64,000 nt of DNA from an uncultured Clostridia bacterium (GTDB taxonomy: Bacteria > Bacillota > Clostridia > Oscillospirales > Ruminococcaceae), in NCBI GenBank assembly GCA_947629905.1, contig CANRFM010000010.1, positions 1-64,000 of the forward strand, written 5' to 3'. Position numbers and translations under genes: made by a program. The number at the start of each line of letters is the position of its first letter. The first letter of the stretch is position 1. The notes under the pieces were generated by a model. That model had not been told where the DNA came from and made no database searches. It was given only the letters and a program-made list of their open reading frames with translations. Shown here one piece after another: positions 51,499-59,997 of this stretch.

Positions 51499-54400
51499 AT
51501 GAATTTCTTTACACAGACATTTGCGGAGCTGCCGGACTACGGGCGGCTCTGTTCTGCGCTTGACAGCGGGGAAGTGCCCGTCTGCGTGACAGGGCTGTCT
51601 CCCGTACATAAGGCGCAGCTTGCCCTGACACTTGCGGAACGGGAAGATGCGCCCCTGCTCCTGCTGACCGGAACGGAAGCCGAAGCAATGCGTCTCAGCG
51701 CTGACATCAATGCCATGGCAGGAAAGACCGTTTCACTTCACTTCCCTGCGAAAGAATTGCTGTTCACTGCCGCCGAGAGCAAGTCCTCTGCCTACGAGCA
51801 TGAACGGCTGCACGTGCTTTCGGCAATTTCCGAAAACAGTGTACGCATCGTCACCGCCGGAGCGGAAGCCGTCATGCAGCCGACCATTCCCCCGGACGTG
51901 CTGAAACAGGCGCATATCTCGCTGCACAAGGACAGCACGGTCGACCTCAAAGCCCTGACTGCCCGCCTCATTCAGGCGGGCTATGTCCGTTGTGAAACAG
52001 TCGAGGGCAAGGGGCAGTTTGCCATCCGGGGGGCGATCGTGGACATTTTCCCGGTGCAGTCGGAATTTCCCGTCCGTATGGAACTGTGGGGGGATTCTGT
52101 CGATTCCCTGAACTACTTCGACACCGAGTCACAGCGCCGCACGGAAGCGATCGACAGCATTACCATTTCCCCGGCTGCGGAACTGCTCGCTTCCCCGGAA
52201 GAAATGAAAGCCAAAATTCTTGCCTTTTCTGCGAAAGTGCGTGGCAAGCACACCGCTGCCGTCCGGGAAAAGCTCGAACACGACATAGCACGCCTTGATG
52301 CCGGGCTATGGCTTGCGAATGCGGACAAATACTACACGCTGCTCTATAAGCCGACCTACCTGACCGCCTACCTGAACGGGGTCATTCTGATCAGTGAAGC
52401 GGCTGATGTACACCGACAGGCGCAGGGTGTCACGGCGCAGATGCGTGAGGACTTGCAGCTCCTCTTTGAGGACGGCACACTCTGCCGGGGACTGGACGGC
52501 GGCGTACTGGACTATGCCGCATTGCAGGAACTGCTTGCCGAACGAAACTGCGTGTATCTCAGCCATTTTTTGCAGGGTAGTGAGCGCATTCCGTTCCGGA
52601 AGATCATTTCCATTCAGGCAGAACAGAATGCCTCGTGGGGCGGTGAGATCCGGCAGCTGATCGAGGATTTGCAGGAGTACATCCGTGACCATTACCGCAT
52701 TGTACTGGCTGCCGGCAGTGAAAAAACGCTTCCCATCCTCGTGAATGATTTGCAGGAAAGCGGCATCCGCTGTTCCATTGCACAGGAGGACGATCTCTGT
52801 CCGCCGGGGGCTGTCCTTGTCACGGCAAGGCGCATCAGCAGCGGTTTCTCCTACCCGGACAATAAGACTGCCCTCATCGTGCAGACCGGCGTGAATACTT
52901 CCCGGAAGCACAAGACCCGCCACAAGGCAGGTATGGAGCTGCAAAGCCTTTCCGACCTGCATCCGGGCGATTTAGTCGTCCATGCCATGCACGGCGTGGG
53001 GCGGTTTTTAGGCATTCACAAGCTCGAAATGGAAGGCATTGCCAAGGACTACATCACCATCCAGTATGCCGGAACGGAAAAACTATATGTCCCCGTCACA
53101 CAGCTGGACTTGGTGAGCCGCTACATCGGCGCAGGGGATGACAATGCCGTCCGCCTGAATAAGCTCTCCTCTCCCCAGTGGCAAAAGACCTGCAATAACG
53201 TCCGCCGTGCCGTCAAGGATATGGCGGAGGAGCTGATGCAGCTCTACGCCAAGCGGGAAAAGAGCGAGGGATATGCCTTTTTCCCGGATGATGAGTTGCA
53301 GCGGGAATTTGAGAGCCGTTTCCCCTACGTGGAAACAGACGACCAGCTCCAGAGCATTGAAGAGATCAAAGCCGATATGCAGCGGACACGCCCCATGGAC
53401 AGACTGCTCTGCGGCGATGTGGGCTTCGGGAAAACAGAAGTCGCTTTCCGGGCTGCCATGAAATGCGTGCTTTCCGACCGGCAGTGCGCCATTCTTGCAC
53501 CGACCACGGTGCTTGCCTTGCAGCATTACCGGACGGCAGTGCAGCGGTTCGACCGGATGCCGGTGCGCATTGAAATGCTCTCCCGCTTCCGCTCCCCGAA
53601 GGAACAGAAAAAAATCTTAGAGGACACTGCCAAGGGCAAAATCGATATTCTTATCGGCACACACCGGATCGTTCAGAAAGATGTGAAATTCCGTGCTTTA
53701 GGGCTTGCAGTCATTGACGAAGAACAGCGGTTCGGGGTAGCACACAAGGAACGCTTCAAGGAGATGTTTGCCGGCATTGATGTGCTGACACTTTCGGCGA
53801 CCCCCATTCCGAGAACGCTGAACATGGCGCTTTCCGGTATCCGGGATATGTCCGTCCTGAGCGAACCGCCGCAGGACAGATACCCCGTACAGACCTATGT
53901 TGCCGAATATCAGGACGGCGTTGTCGCACAGGCGATCTCCCGTGAACTGAAACGGGGCGGACAGGTCTACTACATCCATAACCGTATTGACACCATCATG
54001 AACTGCGCTGCCCGCTTACAGGCACTTGTGCCCGATGCCAGAATTGCCGTAGCACATGGACGGCTGACCGAGGATGAAATTTCCGACATCTGGCAGCAGG
54101 TCGTGGACGGTGAGGTGGATATTCTCATCTGCACGACCATCATTGAAACGGGTGTGGACGTGGCAAATGTCAATACCCTCATCATTGAGGATGCTGACCG
54201 GCTGGGGCTTTCACAGCTCTATCAGCTCCGGGGGCGTGTGGGGCGTTCTAACCGGCGTGCCTATGCGTATTTCCTCTTCAAGCGGGATAAGGTGCTCACA
54301 GAGATCGCTGCCAAACGGCTTGAAGCCATGCGGGAGTTCACGCAGTTCGGGTCGGGTTTCCGCATAGCCATGCGGGATCTGGAAATACGGGGCGCAGGCA

Positions 54401-54960
54401 GTATTTTAGGCGGCAGACAGCACGGACACATGGAAACGGTCGGCTATGATATGTATATGCAGATGCTCTCCGAAGCGATCGCCGAAGTCAAGGGCGAAAA
54501 GATCCAGACCGCCAGCAGCTGCACGGTCGACATCCGCATTGAAGCCTACATCCCTGAAACCTATATCAGTGACTCCCCGTCCCGGATCGCTATGTACCGG
54601 AAGATCGCTGCCGTCCGGGATGCAGCGGATGAGTCGGAGCTGATCGATGAACTGATCGACCGCTACGGCGAACCCCCGAAAGCCATTTTAGGGCTGATAC
54701 AGGTCTCCCTGCTGCGCAATTCGGCAGCTTCTTTAGGCATCACGGAAATTACCCAACGCTCCGGCAGCCTGCAATTCTACATTCAACAGCCCGAACCGGA
54801 ACAGATCGCAGCCCTCTCCGCCAAATACGGGCGGCGCATTCTCTTTTCCTGCGTGGATAAGCCCTATATCGGGGTAAAGCTGCTCCCCGGTCAGGAACCT
54901 GCGGCACTCATACAGGAAGTCGTCAGCACAATGACGGAGGCAAACCATGTGGAAACCTGA
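51499..54960 (+). CDS. mfd: Transcription-repair coupling factor
   Basis: 1153 residues. It displaces RNA polymerase stalled at DNA lesions and recruits UvrABC. UvrB-like N-terminal domains (about 1-340), the CarD-like RNA polymerase-interaction domain (about 480-560; LHPGDLVVHAMHGVGRFLGI), and the RecG-like translocase with Walker A GDVGFGKTEVAFRA (about 637-650) and DEEQ box VIDEEQRFGV at Asp740 are all present. The TRG motif region and C-terminal TRCF domain complete it. ATG at 51499 is preferred over an ATG at 51475 inside pth. It ends overlapping the next gene. Confidence 0.95.
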   Translation: MNFFTQTFAELPDYGRLCSALDSGEVPVCVTGLSPVHKAQLALTLAEREDAPLLLLTGTEAEAMRLSADINAMAGKTVSLHFPAKELLFTAAESKSSAYEHERLHVLSAISENSVRIVTAGAEAVMQPTIPPDVLKQAHISLHKDSTVDLKALTARLIQAGYVRCETVEGKGQFAIRGAIVDIFPVQSEFPVRMELWGDSVDSLNYFDTESQRRTEAIDSITISPAAELLASPEEMKAKILAFSAKVRGKHTAAVREKLEHDIARLDAGLWLANADKYYTLLYKPTYLTAYLNGVILISEAADVHRQAQGVTAQMREDLQLLFEDGTLCRGLDGGVLDYAALQELLAERNCVYLSHFLQGSERIPFRKIISIQAEQNASWGGEIRQLIEDLQEYIRDHYRIVLAAGSEKTLPILVNDLQESGIRCSIAQEDDLCPPGAVLVTARRISSGFSYPDNKTALIVQTGVNTSRKHKTRHKAGMELQSLSDLHPGDLVVHAMHGVGRFLGIHKLEMEGIAKDYITIQYAGTEKLYVPVTQLDLVSRYIGAGDDNAVRLNKLSSPQWQKTCNNVRRAVKDMAEELMQLYAKREKSEGYAFFPDDELQREFESRFPYVETDDQLQSIEEIKADMQRTRPMDRLLCGDVGFGKTEVAFRAAMKCVLSDRQCAILAPTTVLALQHYRTAVQRFDRMPVRIEMLSRFRSPKEQKKILEDTAKGKIDILIGTHRIVQKDVKFRALGLAVIDEEQRFGVAHKERFKEMFAGIDVLTLSATPIPRTLNMALSGIRDMSVLSEPPQDRYPVQTYVAEYQDGVVAQAISRELKRGGQVYYIHNRIDTIMNCAARLQALVPDARIAVAHGRLTEDEISDIWQQVVDGEVDILICTTIIETGVDVANVNTLIIEDADRLGLSQLYQLRGRVGRSNRRAYAYFLFKRDKVLTEIAAKRLEAMREFTQFGSGFRIAMRDLEIRGAGSILGGRQHGHMETVGYDMYMQMLSEAIAEVKGEKIQTASSCTVDIRIEAYIPETYISDSPSRIAMYRKIAAVRDAADESELIDELIDRYGEPPKAILGLIQVSLLRNSAASLGITEITQRSGSLQFYIQQPEPEQIAALSAKYGRRILFSCVDKPYIGVKLLPGQEPAALIQEVVSTMTEANHVET

Positions 54961-55663
54961 ACCCATCGGCGGCGGTATCTTCGTCTGCACTTCAAAGGAA
55001 CACCGTTTCGGGACGGATGCTTTCCTGCTGACCCATTTTTCACGATACAAGGAAAAGGATACGGCAGCGGAACTGGGAACAGGCTGCGGCATCATTCCCC
55101 TGCTCATGCAGAAGCACCGACCGCCGAAATGCATCTATGCTGTGGACGTACAGGCAAATGCTATCGAACAGCTGAAAGAGGGCATCCGTCTCAGCGGCGT
55201 GACGGGTATTATTCCTGTGTGTGCGGATATGCGGGAACTCTGGGCAGGTGCACCGCTGGGGCAGTGCAGTCTGGTACTGTGTAATCCGCCCTATCAGCCG
55301 CCGGGTTCGGGGAAAGAGGCAGCAAATGCCTCACAGCGGCTCGCAAGGCACGGCATTGTCTGTACGCCGGAGGACGTGTGCAGGGCTGCCGCTAAACTCC
55401 TGAATGCGGGCGGACGGCTCTGTGTCTGCGGCAGACCGGAACGCTTGCCGGACTATATCTGCGCCATGCGGGCTGAAAAGCTTGAACCGAAGCGTCTGCA
55501 ATTTGTCTCAAAAACAGCCGTGGACAGACCGTGGCTTTTTCTGCTCGAGGGGAAACGGGGTGCAAAGCCGTTTCTGCAAACCGAAAAGCCCTTTATCATG
55601 TACGAAAACGGCACACTCACCGGAGAAGCTGCCGCACTCTACACACAGGAGGAACAGCCATGA
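54947..55663 (+). CDS. tRNA1(Val) (adenine(37)-N6)-methyltransferase-like protein
   Basis: 238 residues, Rossmann methyltransferase. The AdoMet loop is AAELGTGCGIIPLLM (about 41-55), and the adenine-specific N6 motif LCNPPYQPPGSG with NPPY lies near residues 113-116. The N-terminal FGTDAFLLTHF matches the TrmN6/YfiC family, which methylates A37 of tRNA or a similar target. It overlaps mfd by 14 bases and rsmI by 4 (ATGA), so the four genes pth to rsmI form one operon. The exact RNA target is not certain. Confidence 0.85.
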   Translation: MWKPEPIGGGIFVCTSKEHRFGTDAFLLTHFSRYKEKDTAAELGTGCGIIPLLMQKHRPPKCIYAVDVQANAIEQLKEGIRLSGVTGIIPVCADMRELWAGAPLGQCSLVLCNPPYQPPGSGKEAANASQRLARHGIVCTPEDVCRAAAKLLNAGGRLCVCGRPERLPDYICAMRAEKLEPKRLQFVSKTAVDRPWLFLLEGKRGAKPFLQTEKPFIMYENGTLTGEAAALYTQEEQP

Positions 55664-56490
55664 GCGGAACGCTTTACATCACAGGAACGCCCATCGGGAA
55701 TTTAGAGGACATCACCCTGCGGCAGCTGCGCATCCTGAAAGAGGTGGACTTCATTGCCGCTGAGGACACCCGTGTGACGAGGAAACTCCTGCTGCATTAC
55801 GAGATCCGCACGGAACTGGTGAGCTGCCATGAACACAGCCGCCGGCAGGACGTTGCTGCCATTGCCGACCGCATTGCTGCCGGGGAAAACTGTGCCGTTG
55901 TGACGGATGCCGGTATGCCGTGCATTTCCGACCCCGGTGCAGTGCTGCTTCAATGCTGCCGGGAACGGGGTGTTCGTGTAGAGACCGTACCCGGTCCGAG
56001 TGCGGTCGTGACGGCGCTGGCGATTTCGGGGGCGGATACAAGGGCATTTGCGTTTTACGGATTCCTGCCGGTCGAAACGGCACCCCGTGCGGCAATGCTC
56101 GAGGCACTCTCCCGGGAACACAAGACCTGTGTCCTCTACGAAGCCCCCCACAAGCTGAAAAAGACCCTCTCCGACCTCTGCAAAACGCTGGGCGGGGGGC
56201 GGGTACTTTCCCTCTGCCGGGAGCTGACGAAACTTCATGAAGAGGTGCTGCGCATGACACTGGACGAAGCAATTGCCTATTATGCGGAGCGAAACATTCA
56301 GGGGGAATTTGTGCTGGTCATCGACGGCGCACCGGAGGACGAACAGCAGCTCACGCTCGAGGATGCGGTCAGCATGGCACGGGCTGCGGCAGCACAGGGA
56401 CTTTCTGCATCGGCTGCCGCAAGACAGGCGGCAAAGGAAAGCGGTTTCCCGAAGTCGGAAATTTACCGGGCACTCTGTGAGAATGGATAA
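55660..56490 (+). CDS. rsmI: 16S rRNA (cytidine(1402)-2'-O)-methyltransferase
   Basis: 276 residues, SPOUT-unlike tetrapyrrole-methylase fold. It 2'-O-methylates C1402 of 16S rRNA in the decoding centre. Hallmarks: GTLYITGTPIGNLEDITLRQLRIL near the N-terminus, the AAEDTRVTRKLL block, and DAGMPCISDPG. ATG at 55660 overlaps the upstream stop. The last 80 bases (56401-56480) occur again at 56632-56711, with five silent differences, after which the two ends diverge (this copy ends ALCENG; the second would end ALCET). The gene's C-terminus may therefore have been supplied by a second allele. Confidence 0.95.
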   Translation: MSGTLYITGTPIGNLEDITLRQLRILKEVDFIAAEDTRVTRKLLLHYEIRTELVSCHEHSRRQDVAAIADRIAAGENCAVVTDAGMPCISDPGAVLLQCCRERGVRVETVPGPSAVVTALAISGADTRAFAFYGFLPVETAPRAAMLEALSREHKTCVLYEAPHKLKKTLSDLCKTLGGGRVLSLCRELTKLHEEVLRMTLDEAIAYYAERNIQGEFVLVIDGAPEDEQQLTLEDAVSMARAAAAQGLSASAAARQAAKESGFPKSEIYRALCENG

Positions 56491-56711
56491 TCAGGGAGCT
56501 TTTTAATGTATTCCGACTGACAGTACTGCTTAATTCGGCTTACTCGAATACTACTTAAACTTACCTGATAGCAGTCGCCCTTTGTGCCGCAAGGCACATT
56601 GGGCGACAAGACGGGTGCAGCGTCACGCTGCCTTTCCGCCTCGGCTGCTGCAAGACAGGCGGCAAAGGAAAGCGGTTTTCCGAAGTCGGAAATTTACCGG
56701 GCACTCTGTGA
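56401..56711 (+). repeat. Direct duplication of the rsmI 3' end around a ~150-bp insert
   Basis: Copy 1 is 56401-56480, copy 2 is 56632-56711 (offset 231). Over 80 bases they differ at five sites, all third codon positions. Copy 2 keeps the reading frame through a stop (GAA ACA TAA). Between them lie 151 bases (56481-56631) with the hairpin GTCGCCC...GTGCC GCAA GGCAC...GGGCGAC (56573-56608). Confidence 0.85.
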
Positions 56712-56719
56712 AACATAAG
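56632..56719 (+). pseudogene. Orphan 3' end of a second rsmI allele
   Basis: The stretch reads in frame as LSASAAARQAAKESGFPKSE followed by IYRALCET and a TAA at 56717-56719. It is the C-terminal 28 residues of an RsmI protein without a start or the rest of the gene. The amino acids match the intact gene's tail while the DNA differs silently. Confidence 0.75.
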
Positions 56720-56750
56720 GACATTTTCTGTGCCAGAAAAGAATTTACGG

Positions 56751-56779
56751 TTGACAAATCTTCTGTGATATTGTATAAT
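56751..56779 (+). promoter_or_regulatory. Promoter of the amidase operon
   Basis: Exact consensus TTGACA (56751-56756), 17-bp spacer, TATAAT (56774-56779), 71 bases before the ATG. Confidence 0.8.
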
Positions 56780-56850
56780 AAAATAAGAAATGGGAATACC
56801 GGAGCAGAAATTTTCCCATAAAATTTAATGATCAAAAAGAGGGACAACAC

Positions 56851-57651
56851 ATGGATCAGAATGAATTCAAAGCACTGATGAGGCGGGCAAGATGGGACAG
56901 AATTGGCGGTGCGTTTGCCGTACTGGTCATCCTCATCGTCCTGATCGTCTGCATCGCATCTTCCTGCGGCAAGAAAGAGGACACAGAACCTGCGGACACC
57001 AATTCCGTGATCCCGCCCGTTGCCACGGAAGCTGTCACGGAACCGCCTGTGGACAATTCCATGGCGGTCTATCTCAGTCCGTCCACACAGTTTGACAATG
57101 TGTATGCCTGTGATGAGACGGTAACGGAAGAATCCTCCATGTTTGAACTTGCCAACAAGGTGAAGGCACTTCTTGAGGCAGACGGTTTCAAGGTCTATAT
57201 GTGCGGTGAGGACGACAGCGTAAAAGACAAGGTCGAGCAGGGCAATGAACTGAAATGCGGCGCTTATGTCGCCCTGCATTCCAATGCCGGCGGCGAAAGC
57301 GGCGACGGGCAGGGGACGGAGTGCTACTACAATGCCACAGTACCCGGCAGTCAGGCACTGGCTGAAAATGTCTACAACCGTGTTGCCGATGCGACCCCGA
57401 CCGAGGACAGAGGGCTGAAAGATCAGACACAGCGTGATCTGTATGAAATTCTCAAAAACGAGTCGCCCTGCTGTCTGGTTGAGGTGGAATTTCACAATCA
57501 GGTCGAACTTTCCCAGTGGATCCTTGACAATCAGGACACGCTTGCCAAGGCGGTCAAGGAGGGCATTGAAGCCTATCTCAACGGCACGACGACTGCCCCG
57601 GCAGAAACCGTTTCCGGTGAGAGCACTTCCGGGGAGGATACGGCAGAATGA
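56851..57651 (+). CDS. N-acetylmuramoyl-L-alanine amidase-like protein, membrane anchored
   Basis: 266 residues. One transmembrane helix (about 20-41) is followed by a short linker and an Amidase_3-like domain (about 70-240): YLSPSTQFDN, a central ALHSNAGG (metal His), RGLK near residue 190, and CCLVEVEFHNQ containing the catalytic Glu. The first metal-binding motif of the family (DPGHGG) is replaced by SPSTQ, and a Thr/Ser/Glu tail ends the protein. A peptidoglycan-remodelling role is likely, but activity is not certain. It is first in an operon with queH (ATGA overlap). Confidence 0.75.
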   Translation: MDQNEFKALMRRARWDRIGGAFAVLVILIVLIVCIASSCGKKEDTEPADTNSVIPPVATEAVTEPPVDNSMAVYLSPSTQFDNVYACDETVTEESSMFELANKVKALLEADGFKVYMCGEDDSVKDKVEQGNELKCGAYVALHSNAGGESGDGQGTECYYNATVPGSQALAENVYNRVADATPTEDRGLKDQTQRDLYEILKNESPCCLVEVEFHNQVELSQWILDNQDTLAKAVKEGIEAYLNGTTTAPAETVSGESTSGEDTAE

Positions 57652-58265
57652 TCCAGAATCACCAGCTTGCTATGGATAAGCTCCTTGATGCGGCAGAGAC
57701 TCTGCCGCATATTCTTTTACACGTGTGCTGTGCGCCCTGCTCCAGTGCTGTGCTCGAGCGCATCAGCGCAAGGGCAAGGCTGACACTGTTCTTCTACAAC
57801 CCAAATATTTTACCGGAAACAGAATACGATTTCCGCCTTGCCGAGCTGAAACGGCTGCTGACCCAAATGCCGCTGCCGGGGGAAATTTCCCTGATCGAGG
57901 GGAACTATGAGCCGGAACGCTTTCTGGCATTTGCCGAAGCATTGGCAGACGAACCGGAACGGGGGCTGCGCTGTCAGAAGTGCATCCGCCTGCGCCTTTC
58001 GGAAGCGGCAGCCAAGGCACGGGAGACGGGGGCAGACTATTTCGCCACGACCCTCACCGTCAGCCCGCATAAAGATGCCGCTTTCATCAATGCGGCAGGC
58101 TACGAGATCGCAGAACAGACCGGGATGGCATGGCTGCCGTCCGACTTCAAGAAAAAGGACGGCTACAAGCGTTCAGTCGCCCTGTCCGCAGAATACTGCC
58201 TGTACCGGCAGAACTACTGCGGCTGTCCGTTCAGCCGTCAGAATTCCCGTCACCCCGACCAGTAA
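57648..58265 (+). CDS. queH: Epoxyqueuosine reductase QueH
   Basis: 205 residues, DUF208. It reduces epoxyqueuosine to queuosine in tRNA, as the non-orthologous alternative to QueG. Conserved Cys/metal motifs are HVCCAPCS (C27, C28, C31), RCQKCIRLRL in the middle, and YRQNYCGCPFS at the end. ATG overlaps the amidase stop by 4 bases and uses GGAGG inside that gene. Other queuosine genes are not in the window. Confidence 0.92.
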   Translation: MIQNHQLAMDKLLDAAETLPHILLHVCCAPCSSAVLERISARARLTLFFYNPNILPETEYDFRLAELKRLLTQMPLPGEISLIEGNYEPERFLAFAEALADEPERGLRCQKCIRLRLSEAAAKARETGADYFATTLTVSPHKDAAFINAAGYEIAEQTGMAWLPSDFKKKDGYKRSVALSAEYCLYRQNYCGCPFSRQNSRHPDQ

Positions 58266-58307
58266 AACCGCATAGGCTGTAGTATTACCATATGAAGGGG
58301 TGATACT

Positions 58308-58529
58308 ATGCTTTGTAAAGCGGTTTTGCCGTCGGAGACCTATGCGTACAAGGCGCAGCGGGTGCTGGCTGCAAACGGCTATCCAAGTGAAATCATCCGC
58401 AGCACCGGACAAAAAGAGGGCTGCGGCTTCGGCTTGCGTATCGCAGGCAATTGTGAACAGATACACGCCCTGCTCATCCGGGAGGGCATCCCCGTGCAGC
58501 TTGTCAGAAAAGAGCGTGGGGATGGATGA
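58308..58529 (+). CDS. DUF3343 protein (putative Se/S carrier)
   Basis: 73 residues, small alpha/beta protein with two Cys: one near the start (MLCKAVL) and one in the centre (KEGCGFGLRI). DUF3343 proteins are often encoded beside cysteine desulfurases and are annotated as putative Se/S carriers. ATG follows GAAGGGG. The next gene, a class V aminotransferase, starts inside its stop codon (ATGA), which supports a shared function. The role in sulfur or selenium transfer is inferred from position. Confidence 0.75.
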   Translation: MLCKAVLPSETYAYKAQRVLAANGYPSEIIRSTGQKEGCGFGLRIAGNCEQIHALLIREGIPVQLVRKERGDG

Positions 58530-59668
58530 TGGTCAATTTTGACAACGCTGCCACGACGTTCCCCAAACCGCCGGAAGTGCGGCTTGCCGTGGAAAAGGCA
58601 CTCGTGCGCTGCGGCAGTGCCGGCAGAGGCGGACATCCCCTTGCCGCACGCAGCTCGGAACTGGTGTATGCGGCACGGGAAGAGGCGGCTTCTTTTTTCG
58701 GGGCAGAGCCGGAACAGGTGGTCTTCACATCCAACTGCACCCACGCCCTTAATATTGCCATTCAGGGGCTTGCCAAGGGCGGCGGACACGTCATCATCAG
58801 CCGCATCGAGCATAATTCCGTGCTGCGCCCCGTCTATGCACAGGCAAAAGCCGGAAAGCTCCGCTACAGCATTGCGGATGTGTACCCGTCCCCTGCGGAT
58901 ACCCTTGCGAGTTTTGCACGGCTGATCCGCCCCGATACACGGGCGATCATCTGCACCCTTGCCGGCAATGTCACCGGGCAGATTTTGCCGTGGAAAGAAA
59001 TTGCTGCCCTCTGCCGGGAAAAGGGGCTGTGCTTCGTGGCAGACGGGGCACAGGCTTGCGGGGTGCTGCCGGTGAAAGTAACGGACGGCATCAATATCCT
59101 CTGCACTGCCGGACACAAAGGACTGTACGGCATCACGGGAACGGGGCTGCTGCTTTCAGACGGGAAATTTGACATTCCGCCGCTGATGCAGGGCGGTTCG
59201 GGCAGTCTGTCCAACCTGCCGGAAATGCCGCCATTTTTGCCTGATGCTCTGGAAAGCGGCACGGTGAATGTCATCGGGGCTGCTTCCCTCCGGGCAGGTA
59301 TCCGCTTCGTGAAAAGCAAGGGAACAGACAACATTTTCCGCCATGAGACCGCCCTCTGCGAACGGCTGATCCAGCGGCTGCAAAAGCTGCCCGCTGTTAA
59401 GATCTACCGGGAGGCAGGTGCTTCGTATGCGCCCATCGTTGCGTTCAATATCGGGGCACGCCCCTCGGAAGAAATCGCCGCAAAGCTTGCGGAAAAGGGC
59501 TTCTGTCTGCGGGCAGGGCTGCACTGTGCGCCGCTGACACATCAGGCACTCGGCACAAAGTCCGGGGCAGTACGGTTTTCACCGTCTGTCTTTTCCCATA
59601 TGCAGGACACGGAACGTCTGGCGGATGCTATACGGGAATTATGTGAAAAGGAAAAGGAAATTTTGTGA
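58526..59668 (+). CDS. Cysteine desulfurase family protein (aminotransferase class V)
   Basis: 380 residues, PLP-dependent. It takes sulfur (or selenium) from cysteine to an enzyme persulfide. The N-terminal VNFDNAATTFPKP opening, the PLP-lysine Lys198 in AGHKGLYGITGTG, and Cys334 in GLHCAPLTHQALGTKSGAVRFSPS fit the SufS/CsdB-like subgroup that accompanies DUF3343. It overlaps the DUF3343 stop. No Fe-S scaffold gene is adjacent, so the sulfur acceptor is probably the DUF3343 protein. Confidence 0.9.
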   Translation: MMVNFDNAATTFPKPPEVRLAVEKALVRCGSAGRGGHPLAARSSELVYAAREEAASFFGAEPEQVVFTSNCTHALNIAIQGLAKGGGHVIISRIEHNSVLRPVYAQAKAGKLRYSIADVYPSPADTLASFARLIRPDTRAIICTLAGNVTGQILPWKEIAALCREKGLCFVADGAQACGVLPVKVTDGINILCTAGHKGLYGITGTGLLLSDGKFDIPPLMQGGSGSLSNLPEMPPFLPDALESGTVNVIGAASLRAGIRFVKSKGTDNIFRHETALCERLIQRLQKLPAVKIYREAGASYAPIVAFNIGARPSEEIAAKLAEKGFCLRAGLHCAPLTHQALGTKSGAVRFSPSVFSHMQDTERLADAIRELCEKEKEIL

Positions 59669-59705
59669 AATGTGAAATTTTTTAGTCATATTTTCAGAAA
59701 GACAC

Positions 59706-59734
59706 TTGCAAAACCGGACAAATCGTGTTATAAT
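59706..59734 (+). promoter_or_regulatory. Promoter of cdaA-cdaR
   Basis: TTGCAA (59706-59711), 17-bp spacer ending TGT, TATAAT (59729-59734). A perfect hairpin TGTCCTCCGGG...CCCGGAGGACA (59746-59771) follows at the likely transcript start, and then the MITE-like element before the gene. Confidence 0.7.
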
Positions 59735-59780
59735 AAAATAGGATATGTCCTCCGGGCTGTCCCGGAGGACAAAGCACATA

Positions 59781-59979
59781 AGGCAGCACCGCACAAAGAC
59801 CGCCTAACGGCTTTGTACGGCATCTGCGGCGACCGAAGGGAGTGCCCTTGGGTACATATTTTCCGTCATCTTGCACATAAACTCCTTGAAATACACAAAG
59901 TATTCCTGCGTCGTTTCTGCACAAGCTGACGAAAAATCTGACGGCGCATCTGCCGCACAATCTTTGTGCGGTGCTGCCT
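59781..59979. mobile_element. MITE-like element with 19-bp perfect terminal inverted repeats
   Basis: AGGCAGCACCGCACAAAGA (59781-59799) and its exact reverse complement (59961-59979) bound a 199-bp segment without a coding ORF. Interior homology between the arms is weaker (both contain a GGC-ATCTGC block). The element lies in the 5' leader between the cdaA promoter and its ATG at 59998. A clear target duplication is not visible. The size, the TIRs and the lack of a transposase fit a miniature inverted-repeat transposable element. Confidence 0.7.
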
Positions 59980-59997
59980 AAGAAAGGACGTGAACCG

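Noticed and set aside
58308..58529. DUF3343 gene as a selenoprotein
   Set aside because: There is no in-frame TGA before the stop and no SECIS-like hairpin was seen after it; the Cys codons are ordinary TGC/TGT.
59672..59929. 85-residue ORF before cdaA
   Set aside because: It runs across the promoter, the leader hairpin and the MITE-like repeat, with no ribosome-binding site or family resemblance.
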